DNA from: JALZKA01 sp963725035
GTDB taxonomy: Bacteria; Actinomycetota; Thermoleophilia; Solirubrobacterales; 70-9
Direction of reading: 5' to 3'
DNA: 64,000 bases
NCBI GenBank assembly: GCA_963725035.1
Contig: CAVRWX010000001.1
Span: 186,001-250,000 of the forward strand
Positions within the stretch are counted from its first letter, which is position 1; each line of letters begins with the position of its first letter. Shown one piece after another: positions 9,000 to 17,207 of the stretch. Position numbers and translations under genes: made by a program. Under the pieces are notes generated by a model. It was not told where the DNA came from and made no database searches. It saw nothing but the letters and a program-made list of their open reading frames with translations.

Positions 9000-10327
9000 G
9001 CACCACGAGCGAAGCGCCCCTCCTCCAGGTTCGCGATCTGCGCGCGACCTACAGCGTGCGCGGGACGTTCTACGACCGCCTGCGCGGGCGCGAGGCCGGT
9101 TCGGTCAAGGCCGTCGACAATGCCTCGTTCGACGTCCGCCGCGGCGAGGTCCTCGGCGTGGTCGGCGAGTCCGGCTCCGGCAAGACGACCCTCGGCCGCA
9201 CTCTGTTGGGCCTGGTCGAGGCCGAGAGCGGCTCGATCGTCTTCGACGGCCAGGAGATCGCGGGCCTCAAGGAGAGCCTCTTCCGCGAGCTCCGCAAGCG
9301 ACTCCAGATCGTCTTCCAGGACCCCCATGCATCGCTCAACCCGGCGATGACGATCGGCGCCGCCGTGCTTGACCCCCTCAAGTTCCACGACATGGCCGAC
9401 GACTCGGAAGCGGCCGAGGCCAAGGTCGTGGCCGCGCTCGAGCGGGTCGGCCTCGCGCCCGCCGGCCAGTTCTTGAGCAAGTACCCAGGAGACCTCTCGG
9501 GCGGGCAGAAGCAGCGCGTCGCCCTGGCCAGGGCGATCATCCTGGAGCCGGACGTCCTGATCGCCGACGAGCCGATCTCGATGCTCGACATGAGCGTTCG
9601 GGCCAAGATCCTGGAGCTCATGCTGGAGCTGAAGGACGAGCTCGATCTCACCTACGTCTACATCACCCACGACCTCGCGACCGCCAAGTTCTTCTGCGAC
9701 CGCATCGCGATCATGTACCTGGGGCGGATCGTCGAGCAGGGCCCGGCCGAGGAGATCTACGCGGACCCCAAGCACCCGTACACGCAGGCGCTCCTGCGCG
9801 CCATCCCCGACCCGGACCCGACCCGCACGGTGCCGCGCGACCTGCCGCGAGGCGAGGTGCCCGACGCGGTCCTGCCGCCTCTCGGGTGCAACTTCCACCC
9901 GCGCTGCCCCAAGGCGTTCGAGGTGTGCGGCTGGGAGAGCCGCGACCTCCGCGCGATGCTCGAGACCCGCTGGACGAAGCTCTCGGAAGCCGAGTTCGAG
10001 GAGGAGCGCGAGCTCGTGGGCGACCTGGACGAGCTCGACATTCCCGCGACCGAGGCGATCCTTGAGCCGGGGGCAGAGGCGAGCCCGGAGGACGCCGGCA
10101 GCATGATCGGCCGGCTCAAGGCCCAGGACCCTGACGACCCCTTCTGGAAGGGCGTCGAGGAGACCTCGGTCAAGGACGATGGGGCGCACGTCCGCTTCCA
10201 CCAGCCGGTCGAGCCGCGCACGCTCGAGGTCGGCGGCGCGATCGTTGAATGCCACCTCCACGACCCCGAGGCGATCGAGGCGGCGGAACGCCTACGTTCA
10301 GCGAACGGTAAGGACGACCCGGTTTGA
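8996..10327 (+). CDS. Peptide ABC transporter ATP-binding protein, DppF type, with C-terminal insertion
   Basis: Second ATPase of system 2, 443 aa, about 100 longer than its relatives. Walker A GESGSGKTT is near 57-65 and the signature LSGGQKQRVALAR near 167. The signature and Walker B region (VLIADEPISMLD) are normal. The extra length lies inside the C-terminal cysteine module: CNFHPRCPKAFEVC ends near residue 311, but the closing VECHLHDPEA appears only near 418. Between them lies an acidic, charged segment (FEEERELVGDLDELD and DPDDPFWKGVEE). It overlaps the convergent VOC gene by 30 bases at its 3' end. Confidence 0.92.
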   Translation: MSTTSEAPLLQVRDLRATYSVRGTFYDRLRGREAGSVKAVDNASFDVRRGEVLGVVGESGSGKTTLGRTLLGLVEAESGSIVFDGQEIAGLKESLFRELRKRLQIVFQDPHASLNPAMTIGAAVLDPLKFHDMADDSEAAEAKVVAALERVGLAPAGQFLSKYPGDLSGGQKQRVALARAIILEPDVLIADEPISMLDMSVRAKILELMLELKDELDLTYVYITHDLATAKFFCDRIAIMYLGRIVEQGPAEEIYADPKHPYTQALLRAIPDPDPTRTVPRDLPRGEVPDAVLPPLGCNFHPRCPKAFEVCGWESRDLRAMLETRWTKLSEAEFEEERELVGDLDELDIPATEAILEPGAEASPEDAGSMIGRLKAQDPDDPFWKGVEETSVKDDGAHVRFHQPVEPRTLEVGGAIVECHLHDPEAIEAAERLRSANGKDDPV

Positions 10328-11155
10328 GTCCGGATCGCTGAAGCCGACCGTACCGTCGGCTCGCTCGACCTGAACGCCCGCCTGCTCGAGGCCCGCCGCA
10401 GCGGCTTCGACGGCGTCGCCGCTTCGCAGCCTGAGCTCGAACGACTCGAGGCCCGGCCGGTCCACGGGTGCCGGGCTGGCGCCGGCCGAGTGCCACGAGT
10501 TCGCGCCGATGTGATGGTGATAGAGGCCCTCGGCCAGGAACACAGCGCTGGGGCCGAAGCGCTGGCGCTCGTCGAGCCCTACCGCGTCCCGCCAGAACCC
10601 GAGGGCACGTGAGGTATCCGCCGTCATCAGGTGGATGTGGCCGATGTCAGGGGCCACTGCGTCGCCCGCCTCTTCGAGCAAAGCCGGCAAATCAAGCGGC
10701 GCGGTGAACATTCCGACCTGTCCGGGCTCGGCGTCGGGCCACTCCTCGAAGGACCGGTCGCGGTAGAGCTCGATCCCGTTCCCCTCGGGATCTGCGAAGT
10801 AGACCGCCTCCGAGACGCCGTGGTCGGATGCTCCCTGGAACTCGCGCGCGACCTGGGCCGTGCGAGCCACGGCCGCCGCAAGCGACGGGCGGTCCGGATA
10901 GCGGAACGCGGTGTGGAAGAGGCCGGTGTGCGGGACCCGCACCGGCTCGGCTCCGGCCGACTGCTCAGTGGTCAGGCGAACGAGCGGGTGCTCATCGGCC
11001 CCGCGGAGCTCGGTCACCGCGCCCGCCTCCGAGGACGTGGTCAGCCCGATGCCCTCCTCGTAGAAGTTCCGCTGGGCCCCTGCGTCGGAAGCGCGCAGGG
11101 TCACGGTGCCTACGACCGAGTCGAACACGTGTGAAAGCTCGTCAGCGCTTGCCAC
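10298..11155 (-). CDS. Two-domain VOC protein, CatE/glyoxalase-like
   Basis: Vicinal-oxygen-chelate family protein of about 285 aa with two VOC modules: an N-terminal one (VGTVTLRASDAGAQRNFYEE) and a C-terminal one (HIHLMTADTSRALGFWRDAV, then GLYHHHIGANSW). The arrangement matches Bacillus CatE-type catechol-2,3-dioxygenase-like proteins. The HIHL and late Glu-containing segments would bind a metal. The substrate is unknown. Start uncertain: GTG 11155 overlaps the FTR1 stop by 14 bases; GTG 11128 (VFDSVVG) is equally possible. Position after the iron uptake genes may mean co-transcription. Confidence 0.8.
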   Translation of the reverse strand: MASADELSHVFDSVVGTVTLRASDAGAQRNFYEEGIGLTTSSEAGAVTELRGADEHPLVRLTTEQSAGAEPVRVPHTGLFHTAFRYPDRPSLAAAVARTAQVAREFQGASDHGVSEAVYFADPEGNGIELYRDRSFEEWPDAEPGQVGMFTAPLDLPALLEEAGDAVAPDIGHIHLMTADTSRALGFWRDAVGLDERQRFGPSAVFLAEGLYHHHIGANSWHSAGASPAPVDRPGLESFELRLRSGDAVEAAAAGLEQAGVQVERADGTVGFSDPDSNRVVLTVR

Positions 11156-13661
11156 GGGATGCGGCTTCCCGCTCGCGGTCAAGCTCAATCCGCTGCGGCG
11201 GCCGCGAGGTGTCGATCGCCGGGCGCGCGCCGTTCCCGTTTCCGGCAAGGTGACCGTTGCCGTTCTCGGCGCCGACGGCGATTGGCTCCGTGACCTCGTC
11301 GCCGTCGAGCTCGGACTTGGCATTCGCGAGCGCGCGGCGGACGTGGCGCTTCCGGACCCATTCCGCGGCGTAGTAGCTGCCGATCACGAACGCGAACGCG
11401 GCGATCTGGCCGCCGAGCGTCTCCCAAGTCGGGAAGACGCCGAGCCAGGTGCCCATCCACAGCGGGAACTCAACGTCGATCGGCGTGATCGAGAGCCAGC
11501 CGACGCCCTGGAGCGTCCTGAGCGTGTTGCCGACCATGACCACGAGCACGAGTGACATCAGAACGCCGGTCACGATGAGCATCCGCTTGTAGGGCAGCTT
11601 CTGCTCGAGCTTGAAGGTGATGGTCCCGATCGCGGCCACGCCCAGGAGGCCCAGGGTGACGCCCGCGAGCACGATCGGCGTTCCGGATTCCAGCTGGAGG
11701 GCCTGAAGGAAGAGGACGGTCTCGAAGCCCTCGCGGAAGACGCTGGTGAAACCCAGGAAGTAGAGGCCGAGGACCGTCGCGCCACCGACGGCTCCGCCAA
11801 TCATGGCGCCCGTGAGCTCCTTGGATCGCTTGCGGTGCGACGCGATCCATTCGGTCCAATAGACCTTGTGGAAGAACCAGTTGAGGACGAGGATCAAGAC
11901 GCCGACGGCGATGATTCCGACCACCGCCTCGAGCTTCTCCCCGTACTGGGAGAGCTGGTCGAGCAGGAGCACCGCGATCAGGAACAGCAGCGCCGATGCG
12001 GGCAGTCCCAGCAGCGCTCCGCGGATGATGGGCTGTCGCAGGCGGCGCCTCGCGCCAACCAAACTGGCGGTTATGGCCGCGATGATGAGGATCGCCTCGA
12101 GGCCCTCGCGGAAGACGATCAGGGCGGCGTTCGTGATGACGGTGTAGCCGCTCGCGTTGTCGCCCGTGGTCCCGCGCGCTTGCTCGAGCGCCTCGTCGAG
12201 CACGAGTCGCGTATCCCGCACCTCGCCCGCGGTCGTGTCGTCGTCGGCGATCAGCTCAGCGAGGCCAGGAGTGTCGTTGGCGCCGAACCAGATGTAGCCC
12301 TCGATCTCCTGGGTGAGCGCGGGATCGAGCGCGCGCAGCAGGCGCTCCGGGCCGAACTCGAAGAACGCGTAGGCGGACAGCCGTGCCTGCTCGGCCTGCT
12401 CGCGCTCGCCCGCCGAGACCGCGGCCTCCATCTGGTCCAGGCTGATGTCGACCAGGTCGAAGTCCGCCTCCGAGCTCGACTCCAGCCACTCCGCGGGCGC
12501 CATCTCCTCGAAGCCGGATGACGCGGTCTCGTGGACACCCTCGATCTCGTCCTGCGAGGCGACCTCGCCGCCCTCGTTCGCCGACTTCGAGATCGCCTCG
12601 AGCTCCACAAGCGCGGCCTCGACTTCCGCGGAGGTCTCGGCGTCGATTCCCGCGAGCGTCGGCTCGAGGTCGGTGAAGGCCTGCTGGGCGGCCTCGGAGA
12701 ACGCGATCGCCTCCTGGATCTCGAACGCGAGCGTGACCTCGCCGTCGTTCGTGCCGCGGTCGTACTCGACCGGGACGAGGTCCAGGAAGCGGATGAACTG
12801 CTGAGCGCGGCGGACCTCCTCCTCCGGCGTGAAGGGCGCTGCGGTGAAGCCGTCGATCTGCGCCAACGCCTCGTCGCGGTCGGCGCGGAAGTCACGATCG
12901 TCTCCGCGAAGGGCGTCAGCGGCAAGCCCAGCGAATGTCTCGTCGAGCTCGTTGCGCTCCTCCTGAGAGCGCTGCGACTCGAACTCGGGCGAGATGATCT
13001 CCCAGTACCCGTTGACGAGCGCTGCGCTCTCGGCGAGCGTTGCCTTGTAGCCGCGCTGGGATGCCTGATCGGCCTCGTCGAGGAAGGTGGTGAGGCGTGT
13101 CTGGTAGGCGTCGTAGAGGTCCTTGCGAACGCTGAGGACCGCCTCGTCAGGGGTGATCTCGCCGGCCTCGAGGTCGTCGAGTGCGGTTGTGGCGTCGACG
13201 CCCGGGCGCGTGAAGCGGGTGATCTGGCGGAAGTCGCGGATCAGGAGCCAGGCTCGCGCGCGCTCGACCTGACCGCCGGCGGTCGCGTCGATCGCGACGT
13301 CGTAAGCGCCATGGCGGAGCGCGGCCAGGGCCTCACCCCGGGCGGCGGCCAGACCGACCTCGTCTTCCTTGGCCACAGCCTGCTCGGCGTCCTTCAACGC
13401 GGCTTCGAGCGCTTTCAAGTTCTCCGGTGAAGACTTCTTAAGCCCGGCAGCGAGCACGCCCGAGAGCGCGAGGCGGGCGTCCGCAACGTCTTCGGCCGCC
13501 TGATTGCCGCCGTCGAGGATCAGGCTGGAGCGGGCGTCGAAGAGGTCCGCGGCGATCGCGTCGGCGTGCTCGTACGGAGCCTTCGCATCCGCCGCCTGGG
13601 CGAACACCAGAACCGAGAGCGTTGCGAGTGCGAGGGCTGTGGCTGGGCGAATCAGTCTCAA
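11142..13661 (-). CDS. FTR1-family iron permease with large extracytoplasmic domain
   Basis: High-affinity iron permease of about 839 aa. A signal sequence (RLIRPATALALATLSVLVF) is followed by a helical, acidic extracytoplasmic region of roughly 480 residues, then the FTR1 membrane domain. The two iron-channel motifs are seen as FREGLEAIL (about 515) and FREGFETVLF (about 639). The C-terminus is a charged tail with Gly/Asn repeats. The start is TTG 13661, the only in-frame candidate giving a signal peptide. It lies two bases from the iron-box operator and lacks a ribosome site, suggesting a leaderless transcript. Paired with the upstream lipoprotein it forms an EfeUO-like system; no EfeB peroxidase is present. 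Confidence 0.88.
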   Translation of the reverse strand: MRLIRPATALALATLSVLVFAQAADAKAPYEHADAIAADLFDARSSLILDGGNQAAEDVADARLALSGVLAAGLKKSSPENLKALEAALKDAEQAVAKEDEVGLAAARGEALAALRHGAYDVAIDATAGGQVERARAWLLIRDFRQITRFTRPGVDATTALDDLEAGEITPDEAVLSVRKDLYDAYQTRLTTFLDEADQASQRGYKATLAESAALVNGYWEIISPEFESQRSQEERNELDETFAGLAADALRGDDRDFRADRDEALAQIDGFTAAPFTPEEEVRRAQQFIRFLDLVPVEYDRGTNDGEVTLAFEIQEAIAFSEAAQQAFTDLEPTLAGIDAETSAEVEAALVELEAISKSANEGGEVASQDEIEGVHETASSGFEEMAPAEWLESSSEADFDLVDISLDQMEAAVSAGEREQAEQARLSAYAFFEFGPERLLRALDPALTQEIEGYIWFGANDTPGLAELIADDDTTAGEVRDTRLVLDEALEQARGTTGDNASGYTVITNAALIVFREGLEAILIIAAITASLVGARRRLRQPIIRGALLGLPASALLFLIAVLLLDQLSQYGEKLEAVVGIIAVGVLILVLNWFFHKVYWTEWIASHRKRSKELTGAMIGGAVGGATVLGLYFLGFTSVFREGFETVLFLQALQLESGTPIVLAGVTLGLLGVAAIGTITFKLEQKLPYKRMLIVTGVLMSLVLVVMVGNTLRTLQGVGWLSITPIDVEFPLWMGTWLGVFPTWETLGGQIAAFAFVIGSYYAAEWVRKRHVRRALANAKSELDGDEVTEPIAVGAENGNGHLAGNGNGARPAIDTSRPPQRIELDREREAASRGKR

Positions 13662-13663
13662 GC

Positions 13664-13691
13664 TTAGGGTTCCCGAATTAGGGAGCCCTAA
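13664..13691 (-). promoter_or_regulatory. Tandem DtxR/IdeR-like iron box before FTR1 gene
   Basis: Two abutting 14-bp inverted repeats of the form TTAGG-N4-CCTAA: TTAGGGTTCCCGAA (13664-13677, one mismatch) and TTAGGGAGCCCTAA (13678-13691, perfect). DtxR-family repressors bind related TTAGG/CCTAA repeats in actinobacteria. The site touches the presumed start codon, so bound repressor would block transcription start. The same double architecture is found at 14867-14894. Confidence 0.75.
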
Positions 13692-13744
13692 GAGTAGACC
13701 AGTCAGGGCCGGCTGGAGAGGATCTCGGCCCTGCCTGGCTGGAG

Positions 13745-14839
13745 TTACGCGTCTTGAATCTCGATGCCGAGCTGTTCGGCAGCCTGAGTGACCTGGCCGG
13801 CGATTGCCTCGGCCTGGCGCTGAGCCTGCGAGCCGAGCGTGTCCGCCTGCTCGTCGTCGAACTCTTCGCCCTGTTCCTCGCGGTCGCGAAGATCCTCGAC
13901 GAACGCGAGCAGATCGTCGAGCTCCTGGCCCGTCTGCTCGGCCTGCTCCGGCGACTCCTCGGCGATCATCGGCTCGACCTCGTCGTACACGACGACCAGC
14001 CCCTCGAGGATGTCGGCGATGTCGGATAGGCGCGAGGTGGCGACGAAGCCGAGCTCGGTCGCGTCCTCGCCGGCGATGAACGCCGAGTTCTTCCACGCCT
14101 CGAAGTACTCCGACATGGTCGGGGTCATGACCGTGATCGCGGTGAACGCATCCGATTCGGTCGCCTCGAAGGCCTGCGCGTCAGCGTCGAGCGACTCGGC
14201 CTGATCGAGGAACTCGTTCACGGCGGCCAGGTAGATGTTCGCGTCCGGGACACCTTCGCCCAGGTCCTCCTTGCCATCTCCGTCGAGGTCCTGAGGGACG
14301 TCGGCGGCGAAGTCGGGATTGGTGCCGTAAAGGGAGGTCTCCGTGATGAAGAAGAGGTTCCCGGGCTGTTCGAGCGTCTCGCCGTCAGGCGTCTCGAGCG
14401 AGAACGACACGGCGCTCTCCGGATCGCTCGCATCGCTGCCGGCGTCGATGTCGACGTCGTACTGGGCGAGCCGCGGAACGCCGGCGACGACACCCTCCAT
14501 CTCCTCGTAGGCGGGGTTTGCGGCCTTGAAGGCTTCCTGGGAGTCGAGGATGAGCTCGGCGACCTCGTCACCCGACTCCTTCATCATCGCCTCGTAGTCG
14601 AAGTCGTAGGACTCGGCCAGGTCGTAGTACTCCTGCCCCTTCTCCTGAAGGATCGAGACCTGCTCGACGAGCTCCGCGGAGTGATCGGTCAGGTAGGTCT
14701 CGACGGCGGCGAGATCAGCGCTCGACTCCTCCGAGCCCGACTCCGAGTCCGAATCCGAGTCGTCGTCACCGCATCCGGCGACGACAAAGGCCAACCCGAC
14801 GGCACCGGCCGCCAGGGCGCTTCTGATTCCAAGCTTCAC
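13745..14839 (-). CDS. EfeO/imelysin-like iron-uptake lipoprotein
   Basis: Secreted lipoprotein of 364 aa with lipobox VVAGC (Cys23) and a long Asp/Ser/Glu linker. The helical, acidic body resembles the imelysin (M75-like) ligand-binding domain of EfeO-type proteins; an HSAE (HxxE) sequence lies at 53-56. It starts at GTG 14839 with GGAGG ten bases upstream. It probably captures ferric/ferrous iron and passes it to the FTR1 permease encoded 83 bases downstream. Assignment rests on context, iron boxes and overall composition more than on a decisive motif. Confidence 0.65.
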   Translation of the reverse strand: MKLGIRSALAAGAVGLAFVVAGCGDDDSDSDSESGSEESSADLAAVETYLTDHSAELVEQVSILQEKGQEYYDLAESYDFDYEAMMKESGDEVAELILDSQEAFKAANPAYEEMEGVVAGVPRLAQYDVDIDAGSDASDPESAVSFSLETPDGETLEQPGNLFFITETSLYGTNPDFAADVPQDLDGDGKEDLGEGVPDANIYLAAVNEFLDQAESLDADAQAFEATESDAFTAITVMTPTMSEYFEAWKNSAFIAGEDATELGFVATSRLSDIADILEGLVVVYDEVEPMIAEESPEQAEQTGQELDDLLAFVEDLRDREEQGEEFDDEQADTLGSQAQRQAEAIAGQVTQAAEQLGIEIQDA

Positions 14840-14866
14840 GTGTTCAGATCCTCCAAAGGTCAGTAG

Positions 14867-14894
14867 TTAGGGGTACCTAATAAGGCGACCCTAA
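14867..14894 (-). promoter_or_regulatory. Tandem DtxR/IdeR-like iron box before EfeO-like gene
   Basis: Two directly abutting 14-mers, TTAGGGGTACCTAA (14867-14880) and TAAGGCGACCCTAA (14881-14894), each TTAGG-N4-CCTAA-like. It lies 27 bases upstream of the GTG start, where RNA polymerase would sit, and overlaps the stop codon of the upstream DUF1697 gene. Matches the 13664-13691 site in length and layout. Confidence 0.75.
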
Positions 14895-15425
14895 CAGAGC
14901 TTTGCTGCGATCTGCTCCACCGTGCCCATCGTTCGCATCGTCCACGGGCCTACCGCCCGCTCGAGCGCCTTCAGGTTGAGGTCGCTCGTCTGCGTGCCCG
15001 GCGGCCGGCAGCCACAGGAGCTCCGTGCCCTCCAGGGAGAGGGGATCGGACTCGAGCTCGAGGGCAAGCGCCTCGGCGGCCTTGGCCTTCGCGGGCTTCT
15101 TCGGCAGGAACGCGACCTGGAGCTTTCCCTTCGACGCCTTGAGCTGCTTGGCGCTGAACGGCTCGAGCGCCGCGATCTTCGCGAGCTGCGCCGCCGAGCG
15201 CAAGAACACCGGGACCTCGAAGCCAAGCTCGGCCTCGAGCGCCGACTCCATCTCGGCCTGCTTCGGCTTGGAGTTGCCGGACGCCTCGAAGAGCACGTTG
15301 CCGCTCGCCCTGAAAGTCGAGACGTTCTCGAAGCCACACGCCTCAAACGCCGCGACGAGCCGATCCTTCGTCGCCGTGCGACCACCGACGTTGATGGCGC
15401 GGAGAAACGCTGCGTAGCGAGTCAT
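14891..15425 (-). CDS. DUF1697 protein, one frame break
   Basis: Small cytoplasmic protein of the DUF1697 family, about 177 aa after correction. It begins MTRYAAFLRAINVGGRT, the family signature, at ATG 15425; an in-frame extension to 15518 is unlikely. The frame is broken near 14996: after LLWLPAAG an extra base must be removed to reach TQTSDLNLKALER and the family-like C-terminus (WTMRTMGTVEQIAAKL). Function of the family is unknown. Its end overlaps the iron box of the next gene. Confidence 0.8.
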
Positions 15426-15482
15426 CGATTCAGACGCTAGTGGCGCGCCGCCCGGAAAGCACTGGCTCAACGAGCGAGGACC

Positions 15483-15495
15483 CGTAGCCACTACG
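15483..15495 (+). promoter_or_regulatory. Candidate hypoxia-regulon palindrome upstream of arc operon
   Basis: CGTAG-CCA-CTACG, a perfect 5-3-5 inverted repeat in the 185-base gap before the carrier gene (115 bases before its ATG). It is the same element found upstream of USP genes at 44025, 48309 and 54113 and beside the regulator at 50972. Assignment as an operator is inference from recurrence. The rest of the gap, 15496-15600, shows nothing else I recognise. Confidence 0.5.
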
Positions 15496-15610
15496 TAGAG
15501 AGGTCGCGCAGACGCCACCGATGTAACGCGCTAAGCGCAGAAATACCGTCAGGCAGGTCGCGGTCGAACGTCCGCGAGAACCGTTGAAAGCACCACGAGG
15601 GGAATAGCAA

Positions 15611-17170
15611 ATGCCTGACGAGACTCCTGACGAGACCCAAGATCCCAACGAGCCCAAGCCTCGGCGATTTCCGACCGCCTTCACGGTCCTGGTAATCGTC
15701 CTCCTGGCCGTCTGGGGTCTCTCGTTCATCATCCCCTCGGGGACCTACGAAGTCGATCCAGACACGGGCGGCCCCAAGCCGGGCACGTACACCGAACTCC
15801 CTTCGTGCGGCGACGCGGAGAAGGGGATCGAGTGTGTGAACAAGTCGGTCTCCGAGCAGCTGCAAGAGCTCTGGATCTCAGTGCCCAACGGGCTGTACGG
15901 CATCGAGAACAGGCGCGGCGACGTGGACCCCTTCAACTCGGGGTTCCTCTACGGCTCCGCGATGATCTTCTTGTTCGTCCTCGCGGTCGGCGCGTTCGTG
16001 AGCGTGACGATGAAGACCGAGGCGATTCAGACTGGTATCGGGCGCCTCGCGCTTCGCTTCAAGAACAGCGGATACCTGCTTGTGATCGCCCTGATGAGCG
16101 TCTTCGCGCTTGGCGGGACCACCTACGGGATGTGGGAGGAAACCCTCGGCTTCTTCGCGCTGATGGTCCCATTGGTCTTGGCGCTCAACTACGACCGGAT
16201 CGTTGCCGTATCCATCATCTTCTTGGGAGCCGGCACCGGCGTCCTTGCGTCCACCGTGAACCCGTTTGCAACGGGCGTCGCGTCAGACGCGGCGGGGATC
16301 GATGTGGGCGACGGGATCATCCTGCGCGTCCTTATGTTCGTGGTCCTGGTCGGCTTGGCCATCGGATACGTCCTTCACTACTGCCGCCGCATCACGAAGG
16401 ACCCCTCGCGCTCCATTGTCGGGATCTCGGCCGGCGATGCCGAGGAATCGAAGAGCCTCGTCGAGGACGTGCCGGAGCTCACCGGTAGGCAGAAGCTGAT
16501 CCTTGGGGTCTTCTTCTCGGCCTTCGCGATCATGATCTACGGCTTCGTCCCGTGGAGCGACGTAATGGACACGATCTTCAGTGCGGAGTGGCCGTTCCCG
16601 ACCTTCGAGACCTTCTACTTCGCCGAGTCCTCGGTGGTCTTCATCCTCGCAGCGATTGCGATCGGGCTCATCGGCAAGCTCGGCGAGGAGCGCACGGTCA
16701 ACGCGATCGTCGCCGGCGCCGGCGAGTTCCTCGGCGCGGCGCTGATCATCGTGCTCGCCCGTGCCGTCACGGTGGTCATGAAGGACGCGTCGATCACGGA
16801 CACGATCATCCACTGGACCGAGGACGCGGTGAGCGGGACCTCGAGCGCGCTGTTCGGGCCGCTGGCGATGATCGTGAACCTGCCGATCGCGTTCCTCGTG
16901 CCGTCCTCTTCCGGGCACGCGGCGCTGATCATGCCGATCCTCGCTCCGCTCGCGGATTTCGCAAGCGTCGACCGGTCGATCTCTGTGACCGCGTATCAGT
17001 CGGCCTCCGGGATCGTGAACTTCATCACTCCCACATCTGCGGTGGTGATGGGCGGGCTCGTCCTCGCCAAGGTCCGCTACGACCACTACCTGAAGTTCGC
17101 CCTGCCCTTCGTCGGCATGGTGATCGTGGTGGTCTGCGTGTTCCTGGCCCTCGGCACGGCGCTCGCATGA
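15611..17170 (+). CDS. YfcC/ArcD-like basic amino acid carrier
   Basis: Membrane carrier of the YfcC/DcuC-like superfamily, 519 aa, with about twelve hydrophobic segments. The start of the mature fold (FPTAFTVLVIVLLAVWGLSF, then IIPSGTY) and the re-entrant stretches GGTTYGMWEETLGFFALMVP and PSSSGHAALIMPI are family hallmarks. It is the first gene of an arginine deiminase operon, so an arginine/ornithine exchange role is inferred. Start ATG 15611, weak ACGAGGGGA upstream. Confidence 0.85.
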   Translation: MPDETPDETQDPNEPKPRRFPTAFTVLVIVLLAVWGLSFIIPSGTYEVDPDTGGPKPGTYTELPSCGDAEKGIECVNKSVSEQLQELWISVPNGLYGIENRRGDVDPFNSGFLYGSAMIFLFVLAVGAFVSVTMKTEAIQTGIGRLALRFKNSGYLLVIALMSVFALGGTTYGMWEETLGFFALMVPLVLALNYDRIVAVSIIFLGAGTGVLASTVNPFATGVASDAAGIDVGDGIILRVLMFVVLVGLAIGYVLHYCRRITKDPSRSIVGISAGDAEESKSLVEDVPELTGRQKLILGVFFSAFAIMIYGFVPWSDVMDTIFSAEWPFPTFETFYFAESSVVFILAAIAIGLIGKLGEERTVNAIVAGAGEFLGAALIIVLARAVTVVMKDASITDTIIHWTEDAVSGTSSALFGPLAMIVNLPIAFLVPSSSGHAALIMPILAPLADFASVDRSISVTAYQSASGIVNFITPTSAVVMGGLVLAKVRYDHYLKFALPFVGMVIVVVCVFLALGTALA

Positions 17171-17207
17171 CCACGCACGCCCCTCCCTCCAGGCGAAAGG
17201 AATCGCA

